This document shows positions 50,683 to 62,105 of a stretch of 64,000 bases of DNA, piece after piece (position 1 is the stretch's first letter; each line of letters begins with the position of its first letter). The stretch lies in NCBI RefSeq assembly GCF_016808095.1, contig NC_068980.1, positions 1,550,001 to 1,614,000 on the forward strand, read 5' to 3'. The notes under the pieces are model-generated. The model was not told the origin of the DNA, searched no databases, and saw nothing but the letters and a program-made list of their open reading frames with translations. The position numbers were made by a program, and so were the translations under genes. The stretch is from Vigna angularis. Lineage: Eukaryota > Streptophyta > Magnoliopsida > Fabales > Fabaceae.

Positions 50683-52317
50683 CTATCTGGAAGATACCAC
50701 CAGACCAGCACCTTGGCAACAATCTTCAACCTTCTTGGTTGGTACTGATTTAGTCATCATGTCAGACCAATTCAAGTCTGTATGGATTTTTTCTATCTTC
50801 AATTTCTTCTCATCCAGCGCTTCTCGTATCCAGTGATACCGCACGTCGATATGCTTCGAGCGTGAATGGAACATGGGGTTCTTGGTTAGATGAATGGTAC
50901 TTTGATTATCACAATTCACCACATAATCATCTTGATCATGTCCTAATTCACTTAGGAAATTCTTCATCCATAGCATCTCTTTAGAGGCTTCAGTCACCGC
51001 TACATACTCTGCTTCAGCAGTAGACAATGTCACACATTTTTGTAGTTTTGACTGCCAAGAAACAGCTCCCCCTGCAAAAGTAATCAGATAACCTGATGTT
51101 GACTTCCTTGAATCGACATCTCCAGCCATGTCTGAGTCTGAATATCCGATTAGCTTTAGATTTCCATTGCCAAAACACAAGCTTCTTTTGGCAGATCCTC
51201 TTAGATACCTCAGTATCCACTTAACAGCTTCCCAATGCTCCTTTCGTGGATTTGACAGGAATATGCTCACAACTCCTACAGCATAGCCAATATCTGGCCT
51301 TGTACAAACCATTGCATACATAAGGCTACCCACGGCAGAAGAGTAGGGTACCTTGCTCATTTCTTCTTTTTCTTCTTCATTCTTTGGACATTGCGACTTG
51401 CTGAGTTTGAAATGTCCAGCGATTGGAACACGAGCAGGTTTGGCATTGTGCATGTTGAACCTTTTGAGAATCTTCTCAATGTAATCTTCTTGAGATATCC
51501 ATAGCATTCTTCTAGAACGATCTCTGGAGATTTTCATTCCAAGTATCTTCTTTACTGCACCCAGGTCTTTCATGGCAAAAGACTTGCTCAATGCCTTCTT
51601 GAGAGCAGCTATTTTAATTTTGTCCTTCCTTACAATCAACATATCATCAACATACAAGAGAAGTATGATGGACTCACCATTTTCGTAATGCTTCACAAAC
51701 ACGCAGTGGTCTGCGGAGGTCTTCTTGAAATTATGTTGGATCATGAAGGAATCAAATTTCTTGTACCATTGTCTTGGAGCTTGCTTCAGACCATATAGAC
51801 TTTTCTTCAGACGACACACAAAGTGTTCTTTGCCTGGTTCTTCAAAACCCTCTGGTTGCTTCATGTAAATTTCTTCCTCTAGGTCTCCATGTAAGAATGC
51901 TGTCTTGACGTCCAGTTGTTCAATCTCCAGGTCTAGTGTTGCTGCCAGACCGAGAATTGCTCTAATGGATGTCATCTTCACTACTGGTGAAAATATTTCG
52001 TCAAAATCTATTCCTTTCTTCTGGTTGCACCCCTTCACGACAATTTGTGCTTTGTACCTTGGGCTTGGGTTGTTCTCTTCATTCTTGAGCTTGAACACCC
52101 ATTTGTTCTGCAATGCTCTTCTTTCTTTTGGTAATTCTACCAAATCATAAGTTTGATTTTCCTTTAAGGATTGCATCTCCTCTTCCATGGCTTGCAACCA
52201 TTTGCCTTTGTCTTCCGTCTCCATTGCTTCTACAAAGCTTTGAGGTTCACCTTCATCAGTAAAATTAACATATTCACCTGAAAAATACCTTCTTGACGGT
52301 TGCTTCTGTCTTGTTGA
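50683..52317 (-). pseudogene. Copia reverse transcriptase and RNase H
   Basis: Open from 52224 to the stop at 50683 and in frame with 31 codons upstream of that. It begins just after an in-frame TGA at 52320..52318, where relatives usually have an Arg in an RRSTR-type motif, so this is probably a CGA to TGA change. The reverse transcriptase has DVKTAFLHGDLEEEIYMKQP and the YVDDMLIV catalytic motif; the RNase H has YSDSDMAGD and TLSTAEAEYVA. In an intact element these make DNA from the element's RNA and remove the RNA. Confidence 0.92.
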
Positions 52318-53284
52318 TCATCTCAATTGGGGTTCTTGTTGCGGAGCATCCTCAATTGGTTGATCTTCTTCCGTCAGATTAGGTTGATCTGTTTCTTCAG
52401 TCATCTCATCAAGTTGTAACTCCTGATTTGGCTCAGCTTGATGAGTCTCTCCCCCTGAGTTGTTCATCACAATAGGGCTTTGATCACTTATCAGCTTAAG
52501 TGTTGGTTTCTCCACTTTCTTGATGTCTTGGATTGTCTGATCTTCAAAGAACACCACATCTCTGCTTCGAACAATCTTTCTGTTTACAGGATCCCATAAT
52601 CTGAAACCAAATTCATCTCTTGGAAAACCAAGGTATATGCACTCTTTCGCTTTAGCATCGAGCTTTGCTCTTTCATCTTTCGGAATGTGAACTGATGCCT
52701 TACATCCGAAGACTCTCAAGTTGCAATATGAGGCCTTTTTACCAGACCATACTTCTTCTGGGATCTTACCATTCAATGGTCTTGATGGTGATAAGTTGAT
52801 CAATTGAGTTGCTGTTAGCACTGCCTCCCCCCAGAATGTCTTGGGAAGTTTTGCGTGAGACAACATGCTTCTGACCTTCTCGGCAATCGTTCTGTTGAAT
52901 CTTTCAGCTACACCGTTCATTTGAGGTGTTTTGGGAGGTACTTTCTCATGTCTGATCCCATGAGTCTTGCAATAGTGCTCGAATGGACCTTTGTACTCTC
53001 CACCATTATCACTTCTCAAGCATTTCAACTTTCTACCAGTTTCACGTTCAACAGAGGCGTGAAACTCCTTGAAGATTCGTAGAACTTCGTCTTTTCTTTT
53101 CAATGGATAGACCCACAATCTTCTAGAGTGGTCATCAATGAAGGTAACAAAATATTGAGCACCACCAAGGGACCTTTCGGATGTTGAACAGACATCTGAA
53201 TACACAAGATCCAAAATATGCTCTCTTCTACTTCTATTATCAGATTTATGGAAAGATACTCTGTGCTGCTTACCTGATAGGCAG
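52318..53284 (-). pseudogene. Copia integrase (5' end cut off by chromovirus fragment)
   Basis: The frame begins within the zinc finger (HCLSGKQHRVSFHKSD) immediately next to the chromovirus LTR, and its N-terminal part lies beyond 57284. The core has SDVCSTSE, FVTFIDDHSR, LRSDNGGEYKG and NGVAERFNRT, i.e. the D, D and E residues of the catalytic triad. It ends at the TGA at 52318. Confidence 0.92.
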
Positions 53285-53777
53285 TGTAACACCCAAATAT
53301 TTTAAAGGATATTACTGATAGTAGAGACTAAATTAATTCGATATCTCATATAAACAATCAAACTTTATTTCAATTACTCCAAAGTACAATACCAAACTTA
53401 CAAACTTTAAACAATATAGTATTCACCGTTGACATTTCAACTTTTAAATTTTACACAACATAATCTTCCCAATACAAATTTATTCTTTTTACAAAAATCC
53501 ATGAAAGGTTTTCCCCACATCTCTCTCATCTCTAAGCTTTTTCAACCACATCTGCAACATTATCTAATCACATATAACATGAGTTATATGATCATAGCAT
53601 AAACAAATAAGGGTAAGCCAACCATATCAAATCCATCATTAAACTTGTAATAAGCATAGTTTAATCATTTATTTCTACAATTACTCAAATATTATTACCC
53701 CGATGTCATTAATTCATCATTATCAAAATCATCTTCCTCAATTTCATAAACCTTACAATTTATACTATGCTTACTCA

Positions 53778-53948
53778 TGAAGCCTTATGGTCAGACCGCT
53801 CTCTGCCTGCTTCCTTAAGCCTCACCTGTATACTATGTCTTACTCTCTGAAGCCTTATGGTCAGACCGCTCTCTGCCTGCTTCTATAAAACTTATGAACC
53901 ACATATTTATGTCAAAGCCTTATGGTCAGACCACTTGCTGCCTGCTTT
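53778..53948. repeat. 35-bp motif repeated three times
   Basis: A unit starting gaagccttatggtcagacc and ending ctgcctgcttc occurs at about 53778, 53848 and 53913; the third copy has changes (cacttgctg for gctctctg). Spacing is about 70 then 65 bp. Confidence 0.85.
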
Positions 53949-54961
53949 CATTAACCTCAGGTGTTACTTTGTTCATACCAAGCTCTCATGGTATAACCGA
54001 ACATACTACTTCTCGTAGGAAACATCATTTCATAAGCAATAATTTCTTATATCCACTCCAACATTTCATCACATCAATATTTCATACTCTCTTCTCCACT
54101 CCAACATTTCATCAAATCAACAATTCATAACCTCTTCTCCACATAACTCAATCATGTTCATTCTCTAATCATAATTTGACAATAACCTATTTTGGTGTCA
54201 ATAAATTAAACATATCGCCAGCTATCATACTTCATATTATGAACTCATTTTTGACCATAACAAGTATAACTCAACATATTTTCACCAATTAAAGATTCAT
54301 AGATCAACCAAAACATTTCATCATATCTTAGCCACTACGTATTAAAGTCTGAACTCAATGTAACGATAAATAAAATATATATGAAGTTTTTACCATGATA
54401 ACTTTATGCATCTCTAATTAACTTATTTTATTTTAATTTCATCCTATTAGAGATCTTTCTTTACCCCAATTGGTCATCGGAGAGGACCCAGATGTCTGAA
54501 CGCATCAAACTCACCTTCGACGCCAACACATATGACTAGTTACAACTGACTGGACCAGGCCAGGGCTGCTCTATGATCAGGGATGTGCCAACTCAGGTTT
54601 TTAAGGTTCCTCTATCCTACCAACAAAGGGAGGCTTTCAATAATTAACAATTTATTTATTTAAATTATCTACCTTGTTCGCTTATGCTCTAAATCTAAAA
54701 TGCCTAATTTTAATATTTTTACTTCCTCTTACAACAACCTCAAATAGTATCACTACATCTATTTAATACTCATATACAAGTTATTACAGAATCCTTACTC
54801 CAGACCTTCCAACAAGATCAATTTCAGCCAAGAAACTCATTCATGATAGAATTCATACAAGATAATTATAAACAATTACCCATAATAAGATATTACTATA
54901 AATGGTCATAGAAGAATACAATATTTGACAATCATAAGAATAATCTTAATATAAAAATTCA

Positions 54962-55410
54962 TGGGAAACAAGAAGTTGAATCTGGCAGAGCCGGTTAGAC
55001 AACTTCTAATCCATCCCAAAATACAATATAATTAAATAACAAGAACAATACATGTCTGGGGAAATAAGAAGTTGAATATGGCAGAGCCGGTTAGACAACT
55101 TCTAATCCTTCCAAAAATGCAATAAAATAAATAAGTAAAGCAATAAATAGTTTGGGGAAACAAGAAGTTGAATCTGGCAGAGCCGGTTAGACAACTTCTA
55201 ATCCTTCCAAAAGTGCAATAAAATAAATAACTGAAGCAATAGAAAGTTTGGGGAAACAAGAAATTGAATCTGGCAGAGCCGGTTAGACAATTTCTAATCC
55301 TTCCAAAATACAATAAAATTAAATAAGGAAAACAATAGAATGTTTGGGGAAACAAGAAATTGAATCTGGCAGAGCCGGTTAGACAATTTCTAATCCTTCC
55401 AAAATACAAA
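54962..55410. repeat. Five 96-bp tandem units, each with a hairpin
   Basis: Unit starts at 54962, 55058, 55154, 55250 and 55346 (exact 96-bp period). Each has an 8-bp inverted arm pair around ctggcagagccgg, itself a small hairpin. Units 1-3 pair agaagttg with caacttct; units 4-5 pair agaaattg with caatttct, so both arms changed together. Confidence 0.92.
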
Positions 55411-56102
55411 AATAAACAACTAATAACATACAAGTGGCATAACATAATCAACATTACATTTTACAACTATCACACTTGGTTATCAACACAAAGCATACTC
55501 TCATTAAAAATTTAAGATCATACAGAAACAAAATACTCCATATTCAAGATATAAGATCAGAAAAAGCAAAATATAGCATATCCAAGACTCAAGATAATAC
55601 AAAAGGAAATACTCAAAGTTTGGTCCCCTTACCTCTATTACAGACTTAATCCCCTCGTCCTCTGAAAACTTCCAGAATATCCCCTTTGCAAAATTTGAAA
55701 TTCTTCCAACTCTCTTCTCTCAAAAATTTTCTAAGTTCTTTGGTGTAAATTTTCAGCCTCCCCCCCTTGGCTATTTATAGTAAAAAAATTTACTATTCAT
55801 TTTTACTATTCATTTTAACTATTCATTTTTTTATTCATTTTACTATTACAAAAATAATTTTTTATTTGCAATTTGATAAATTCTGATCTCAAAGCTACGT
55901 GGAACACTTATCCTTTCCAAAAATATTTTTATTTATTTTTTTTTTTACTATTCACTTTTTACTATTCACCTTTTACTATTCACTTTTTTTTTATCTAGTA
56001 TTTAACTTACAAATATTTTTCAAGGATCTTACAATCTCCCCAACAACAATTATTTTCGCCCTCGAAAATTATTTATTTAAACAAAGACTATCTAACAAAA
56101 GA

Positions 56103-57284
56103 TTACTTACAAAAGAGATATGGATATTCCTTTATCATAAATTCTTCCAATTCCCAAGTCATTTCCTGTGTGTCTTCATTCCAAAGTACTTTTACTGTGC
56201 GAATATCTTTCCCTCTTAGCTTTTTCATTTGAACATCTAGTATACGCACTGGTCCAACTTCCATTGTTAAATTTTCCTTGACCTGAATTTCATCAACTTC
56301 TAACACATGCTTTGGATCTGGAATATACTTCCTCAGTTGGGATACATGAAAAATGTTATGCAAATTTGCCAATCCAGGTGGTAATGCTACCTCATAAGCC
56401 ACTGGCCCAATCTTTTTGAGAATCTGATACGGTCCGAGAAATTTTGGTGTCAGTTTCCTCATCTTGATAGCTCTCCCGACTCCTGTAGTTGGTGTTACTC
56501 GTAAGAATACATGATCTCCTTCTTCAAATTCTAACGGTCTTCTTCTTTTGTCGGCATATGACTTTTGTCTACTTTGAGTTGCTTTCATCCGATCTTGGAT
56601 TAATTTTATTTTTTCTGTGGTTCGCTGTAATAGCTCGGGTCCCACTGTTAGTGCTTCCCCATCTTGAAACCAACACAACGGGGTTCTACATCTTCTTCCA
56701 TATAAAGCTTCATATGGTGGCATACCAATACTGGAATGATAACTGTTGTTGTAAGTAAATTCTACTAATGGTAGTATCTCATTCCAACTTCCAAGATGAT
56801 CTAATACACAAGTTCTTAGCAAATCCTCCAAAGACTGAATAGTCCTTTCTGTTTGACCATCAGTCTGAGGGTGATAAGCCGAACTCATCCTCAACTGCGT
56901 TCCCAGAGCCTTCTGTAGCGTCTGCCAAAACCTTGAAGTAAACCTTGGATCTCTGTCTGACACAATGCTTGTAGGTATTCCATGCAACCTCACTACTTCC
57001 CTAATGTATAACTCCGTCAGCTTTTCTAGAGACATACGTTGATTAATGGGAAAAAAGTGAGCGCTCTTGGTTAGTCTATCAACGATAACCCAGATAGAAT
57101 CGTGACCTTTTGATGATTTTGGTAAATGTGTTACAAAGTCCATCGAGATACTGTCCCACTTCCATTGAGGAATGTCTAACTGTCGTAACATCCCTCCCGG
57201 TTTTTGATGCTCCACTTTTGCCTTCTGACACACCAAGCAGGCTGCTACAAACTCGGCCACATCTCTCTTCATTCCATTCCACCA
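56103..57284 (-). pseudogene. Chromovirus integrase C-terminal part and chromodomain
   Basis: The open frame runs from the truncation to the stop at 56103. It starts at the end of the zinc-binding region (WWNGMKRDVAEFVAACLVC), then has the DFVTHLPKS, SDRDPRFTS and YHPQTDGQTERTIQSLEDLL blocks holding the D, D and E residues. The C-terminus (VRILDVQMKKLRGKDIRTVK, LWNEDTQEMTWELEEFM) resembles the chromodomain of plant Tekay/Del-type elements, which guides insertion to chromatin. It has no internal stop but lacks gag, protease, RT and RNase H. Confidence 0.9.
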
Positions 57285-58651
57285 AATTCAAGTGGTTGGC
57301 CTTTTATACTCTGGAGATGATCTTTCGCAAGGATCTCTAATCCTTTCTCGCTCATGTGGCCCAGTCTTTTGTGCCATAACTCCTTACTTTCTTCTTGAGC
57401 AACATTTGTCTCTCCTTTGCATATCTTTCCTTGCATGACGTACAAGGAGCCTTCCTTTTTGCCTCGAGCAACAATCATGCTTCCTCGGCTAAGTTTCCAT
57501 TTTCCATCTCCAAACTGGTTGTTCATTCCAGCATCATCTAGCTTACCAACTGAGATAAGGTTTAGACGCATTTCTGGTACACGTCTTACCTCTTTCAGCA
57601 CAAGTTTGTTTCCATTTTCTGCTGTCAAAGTCACTTCTCCTATGCCCACAATTTTGCTTGTGACATGATTACCCATCTTCACTGTTCCAAAATCTCCTTT
57701 TTGATAGGATGAGAAGAATCCCTCGTGAGGAGTAACATGGAAAGATGCTCCGGTATCTACTATCCAAGTGCAATCATCAAAAGCAATATTTAGATAGTTT
57801 ACCTCAGTGATAAGGAACACATTCTCATCATTTGATACCACCGCTGTTGTAGTCTTTTCCTCCAACTTCTTTTTGGGATCTACCACATCAGGGTGTACAG
57901 TTCCATTCTTCTGATCTCTTTTCAGGAATCTACATTCTTGCTTCTTGTGACCATCTTTTCCACAATAGAAGCATGTCAGACCTTTGGAACGAGACTTGAA
58001 TCTTCCTCGTGACTTTTCACGTTTTCCTTTGCTTCTGTTTCCACTCCTTTCTCTATTCTCAACATCATTGGCTTCTGAGTGACTACTCGATCCCCTTTCT
58101 TTCCTTCTGGATTCTTCATTCAGTAAACTGTCTGTGATGTTATCCAGACTGAGCTTTCCATCTGGTGCTGAGTTACTGAGAGTGACCACCAACGTGTCCC
58201 AACTCTCCGGTAGAGAACTAAGGAGTAAAAGAGCTTGTAACTCGTCATCAATCTTCATATCCGCCTTCATTAGTTGGTTCACAATACCTTTGAAGGTGTT
58301 GAGATGCTCGATTATATTCTGGTCGTCAGTGTACTCCAATTTTACGAGTCGTCTGACAAGGTGAGCTTTATTTCTGGGAGTCTTCTTTTGAATCATTGAT
58401 TCAAGCTTTGTCCATAACTCATACGCATTGGTATAAGTCGATACATGCTCAAAGAGACTTCTGTCGATGTATTTCCGAATCATAGCCACTGTTTTACGAT
58501 TCAGAATCTCTTAGTCTTTTTCGGCCTTCCCTTCTGGAATTTCCGGATTTGTGATCGGTTCATACAAATCCTTGCAGTATAGATGGTCTTCCATCATCGG
58601 CTTCCAGTAGGAGTAATTATCCGCAGTTAACTTGAACATGTCTCCTTCCAT
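57285..58651 (-). pseudogene. Copia gag and protease
   Basis: ATG at 58651 (MEGDMFKLTADNYSYW) opens gag. An in-frame TAA near 58512, just before EILNRKTVAMIRKY, breaks it; the frame is then open to the chromovirus junction. It has the CCHC zinc knuckle CFYCGKDGHKKQEC, the protease motif WIVDTGASFHVT, and the start of the gag-pre-integrase domain (ELWHKRLGHMSEKGLEILA). The protein frame is cut at GQPLEF by the inserted fragment. Confidence 0.9.
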
Positions 58652-58688
58652 CTTGAGTTTCACAGGACCGTGACTTTTCGAACCGGTA

Positions 58689-58700
58689 GCTCTGATACCA
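58689..58700 (-). promoter_or_regulatory. Primer-binding site of the copia element
   Basis: Plus strand GCTCTGATACCA (TGGTATCAGAGC on the minus strand), one base from the right LTR. Fixes the minus orientation. Confidence 0.92.
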
Positions 58701-58701
58701 C

Positions 58702-59261
58702 TGTTGGAAAACAGCGGTACTTGTTCCCTCCTCTGTGAACCCCAAAATGGGCACTATGCGGAAGCGTAAAATGAAAGCGTAGAGAAAAATAACACCTGAA
58801 ATTTTAACGTGGAAAATCCTCTCGGAAAAAACCACGGGACCTAGTCCAGAAAAATATCTCCACTATGAAAGTAGGATTACAGTGTTTCTCTCACTCTCTG
58901 AGGATCTCTCAATAAATATCTCACCCTCTCGGATGGTACACAAAACTCTCAGTTTTTCACACTCACAAAACAGACTCTCTCTGTTTTTCACTCACACTAC
59001 CGTGGCTTCACTTCACCGAAATTTTCTTCTTGGTGAATGTCTTCACCTTCACTCTCTCACGGAAAGTTTCTTCTCGGTGGAGGACTCTTACTCTGCTGCA
59101 CACACTGGCTTCCAATTTATAAAGGAAAAGAAGCAAATAAAACAAAGCTTGGGTGGCTGTGCTGAAAAACCGGAAAAGTTGGCACCATTATTTGTGGTAT
59201 GGGAACAAAAGTTCCTGAATTCCAGCTTATTGGGACCCATACTTTTCGTTTTATCCCAACA
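58702..59261 (-). repeat. Copia 5' LTR (right repeat, 560 bp)
   Basis: Same length as the left LTR. Differences noted include ggaaa/gggaa near the start, cttgttc/ctttttc, cacctgaaat/cacctggaat, aaaacaga/aaaataga and ggactct/ggattct. Confidence 0.93.
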
Positions 59262-59266
59262 GTTTT

Positions 59267-60069
59267 GCACCCTTTTCTCTATCTGTACCAAGGCCCGTTT
59301 TTTATCGCACCCCAACTCTTCTCCCACCTAATATTTTGATGCCCACCACTCATCTGCTCATTTCTGGATTTCAACACTACGCTATTGTTTCGCCTCTACA
59401 CTTCCACTGTGTTGGGATTCAACTTTTTCCGTTAGGGTTTTAACCATCTAAACTCTTCTCTTATTGCAACCAAGCAACTCTGTTATTGTTTGATTCATTT
59501 GGGTGTTTTGCAAAATCTGGTTTTGGTAACTTTTGGGGATTCGATTGGTGCTTGGTGGGTTCTCCGAAATTGTGTCGTTCCATCTATCTGTGTTAATTTT
59601 GGGTAATACCCATAATTAGTTTGTTGAATTTCAAACTTTTTTCCCTTATTTTTACTGTTTAATGTTTTTTGACTATTGAGGGAATTAAGTTATGTCTTGG
59701 TCTGTTTGTTGTGCAAGGGGAGAAAAATTTCCCCTTCCGAACCCTGTGGAAGAACCCTGAGATAATAACTATCGCTCCATTGTGATTCTCATTGTTATCC
59801 ATATTGTCATTCTTCTTTAACTTATCCAGTTTCTTTGTCCTCCGTTTCACTATTGTTCTCCCTATTATCCTTCAATGTACTCTGACTCTCCTTGTTGTCC
59901 ATATTTTGATTCTTTGGATTTGTTTCTGCTTTGGAGGGTACCCTTCTCTCAAGTTAAAGTGTCAGATTTGCAAAGCTCTTAATTCTAAGATATGTCAACT
60001 GGCATAGATGAATCCTAATAATACTTAGACAATACTTAATAACAAATTAAATAACAAATTCCACGTAAC
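59267..60069. other. Right inner part of the Mutator-like element
   Basis: Holds the last 25 codons of the interrupted ORF (to about 59340), then T-rich, UTR- or intron-like sequence of more balanced composition than the arms. No confident gene. It may be further captured host sequence. Confidence 0.4.
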
Positions 60070-60285
60070 ATAAGACATCAGCAGATTAAGTGTGCATCAT
60101 GTCAGCCAATTTTAACGTCGTTTGTGAAAACTTAACGGACATGGCTTAATTGACTCAATTTTTCAAATATTTTGACCTAATTGAGATAATTTACAAGTTT
60201 ATGGACTTAATTGAGACTGAAAAAAAACACGATGACCCACTTGAGATTGATCAACCAATATGAGGACCAAATGAGAGTTTAAACC
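60070..60285 (-). repeat. Right terminal inverted repeat of the Mutator-like element
   Basis: The reverse complement matches 49502-49730 with scattered substitutions. Ends GTTTAAACC at 60285. Confidence 0.8.
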
Positions 60286-60504
60286 TATTTTGTTTAAAGT
60301 TTTTCCATTAAGAAAGATTCAACTTGAGGTAACGGAGTTTTATTTTGTCGAATTGTTTCCATTATCCAAACACGGCGTAATGACACGTTCTAATGTGCGC
60401 TGGGAGCGTAGGAATAAGTTTCAACATGCCGTGGGTGAGTCAGCAACTGACGTGTGACGTCCTAGGTGAATTTTATGTTTTCATGGTAAAAAGCCTTCGT
60501 CTCT

Positions 60505-62105
60505 GTTTTTACAACAATTTACAATAATAAAGTTCGTGAACAAGCTAATTATAAGGTAAGTGTGGTTTTTTTTAATCTTGTTTTCTAATAGTTGATTGTT
60601 TTTGTTGTTGCACACAAAAGTCCGGACACTTGTTCACAATTTTTTAATATAAAAAATATCCATTTTGGTGTTCATGCATCTATATAATGTCTTGAATGGT
60701 GTCAACTATAAGAACCTAATAAACCAAACTTGGCAATGGAACAAATTTTGGACACGAAATTTCACTTTTTTCTTCATAAATGTTTAATAGAAAAAGTATT
60801 CATTCTCATATTCCTAAAGTCATCAATGGTGGAAATTATGACCAAATAATAAATCAAATTTATCAATTGAACATTCAAAATGATGAAGAAAAAAAACTAT
60901 AGAATTAGGGGGAGCATAGTTTGATTAAGTGAAGACCTACGTGTAAACCTTTTTCTAAAAAGGTCCACAAACTTTTTCACATATGTTTTTTGAAAAAAAA
61001 AATTAATTTACATGTTAATACAACCTAAGGTCATCAATTGTAGAATTTAAAAAACCATATAACAAACGAAATCTATCAACAAAACATCCAAAATGAGGAA
61101 AAAATAATTTGGTCCTCACTTATTTGAACTGTGCTCCCAACCTAATTTTGAAGAATTTTTTACTCTTTTTTTATATTCTGTTGACAGATTTTGTTTATTA
61201 TGTTGTCTCCATTTCTACCATTGATGATGTTAGGTGTGCATTAGAACGAGAATGACTATTTTTTTGTATTTAATATTTGTGAAAAAGAAGGTGGACCTTC
61301 GTGTTAAAAAATTTAAACATGAGTTTTCACTTATTTGAATTGTGTTTTCTACCTAATTCTGTAGGTTTTTTTTCTTATTTTAGATTTTTTGTTGACAAAT
61401 TTTGTTTATTAAGTGGTCATAGTTCCACCATTTTATGACCTTATGGGTGCATTAACTTGAAAATGAATTTTTTGTTTTTATTGAAAATTGATGAACAAGT
61501 GTTTAAACCTTCATGTGAAAAAGTTTACACGTACATCCCCACTAATTTGAACTGCGTTTCTTACCTAATTCTAGAGGATAGTTTTTTTCTTATTTTAGAT
61601 TTTCTATTGACATATTTGGTTTATTATGTGATCATAATTTCACCATTGATAATCTTAGAGGTGCATTAACATGAGAATGAATATTTTTTCTACTAAACAT
61701 GTCGAAGAAGAGGGTCATTGATAATCTTAGAGGTTCATTAACACGAGAATGAATATTTTTTCAATTCAATATGTTTGAAGAAGGGGGTGAACCTTCTTGT
61801 CCAAAATTTTAGTTGAACTATGTTCTCCACCCAATTCTGCAGGTTTTTTTACTCATTTTGGATGTTCTCTTTCGATTTATTATGTGGTCATAATTGTTAC
61901 CATTGATGATCTTGGAGGTGCATTAACTTCAGAATAAATATTTTTTATTTTAAAAATTTATAAACAAGTATATGGAACAAAAGACAAAACAATCAACCAT
62001 TAGAAAACGAGATTCAACATAAAAAAACAATTTCACTTATATATATTTACTTACTTTGCTTTCACGTTTATTCTGAAATGGCTTCCATTATTGTAAAAAT
62101 AGAAA
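60505..62105. mobile_element. Foldback-type element with inverted arrays of about 215-bp units
   Basis: Outer arms: gttttctaatagttgattg near 60579 pairs with caatcaaccattagaaaac near 61991. Inner repeat: a block like gtcatcaatggtgg...attatgacc (60822-60843) is inverted relative to ggtcataatt...accattgatgatctt (61886-61915). On the right side the unit (tgata-tctta-aggtgcatta-c) recurs at about 61220, 61432, 61648, 61718 and 61902. No ORF of substance. It resembles a plant foldback or Mutator-related element with subterminal repeats; exact ends and target duplication are not resolved. Confidence 0.6.

Larger units (their letters stand above)
53285..56033 (-). repeat. Chromovirus LTR (about 2.75 kb) with internal repeats
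   Basis: Plus strand starts TGTAACACCC and ends GGATCTTACA, followed by atctccccaacaacaa (polypurine tract on the minus strand). It contains a 35-bp motif three times (53778-53945) and five 96-bp tandem units (54962-55410). A minus-strand frame of 140 codons over the 96-bp array is a by-product of the repeat period and was not called a gene. Confidence 0.88.
53285..57284 (-). mobile_element. 5'-truncated Ty3/gypsy chromovirus fragment inside the copia element
   Basis: Only one LTR (53285-56033) and the last part of pol (integrase plus chromodomain) are present. On the minus strand the fragment starts abruptly within the integrase and ends with a complete 3' LTR (...GGGTGTTACA). The copia sequence on both sides is almost contiguous, so copia lost at most a few bases. 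There is no second LTR and no obvious target duplication, so this is not a simple complete insertion. Confidence 0.88.
50091..59261 (-). mobile_element. Ty1/copia LTR retrotransposon, interrupted
   Basis: Two 560-bp LTRs (50091-50650 and 58702-59261) start TGTTGG and end CCCAACA. Target duplication GTTTT is exact (50086-50090 and 59262-59266). The primer-binding site is on the minus strand beside the right LTR, so the order on the minus strand is gag, protease, integrase, RT, RNase H, the copia order. LTRs differ at about six places that I noted, so the insertion is recent. A chromovirus fragment splits the coding region at 53285-57284, and two in-frame stops (in gag and between integrase and RT) also break it. 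Confidence 0.95.
49502..60285. mobile_element. Mutator-like (Pack-MULE type) element, split by a Ty1/copia insertion
   Basis: The ends are long inverted repeats of roughly 215-230 bp: left 49502-49730 starts GGTTTAAATCCTAGTTTGGT, right 60070-60285 reads GGTTTAAACTCTCATTTGGT on the minus strand. Both arms share further blocks such as attgagtcaattaag and caaacgacgttaaaatt. The flanks TTTCTTGTT and TATTTTGTT match at 7 of 9 bases, consistent with a decayed 9-bp target duplication. Without the copia insertion the element is about 1.6 kb and encodes no transposase, only a gene-like ORF. These traits fit a Pack-MULE; a foldback element is the alternative. Confidence 0.75.

Noticed and set aside
55032..55454. 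140-codon minus-strand frame with a repeated FGRIRNCLTGSARFNFLFPQ block
   Set aside because: A 96-bp period is a multiple of three, so the tandem repeat stays open by itself. It lies in an LTR and has no domain.
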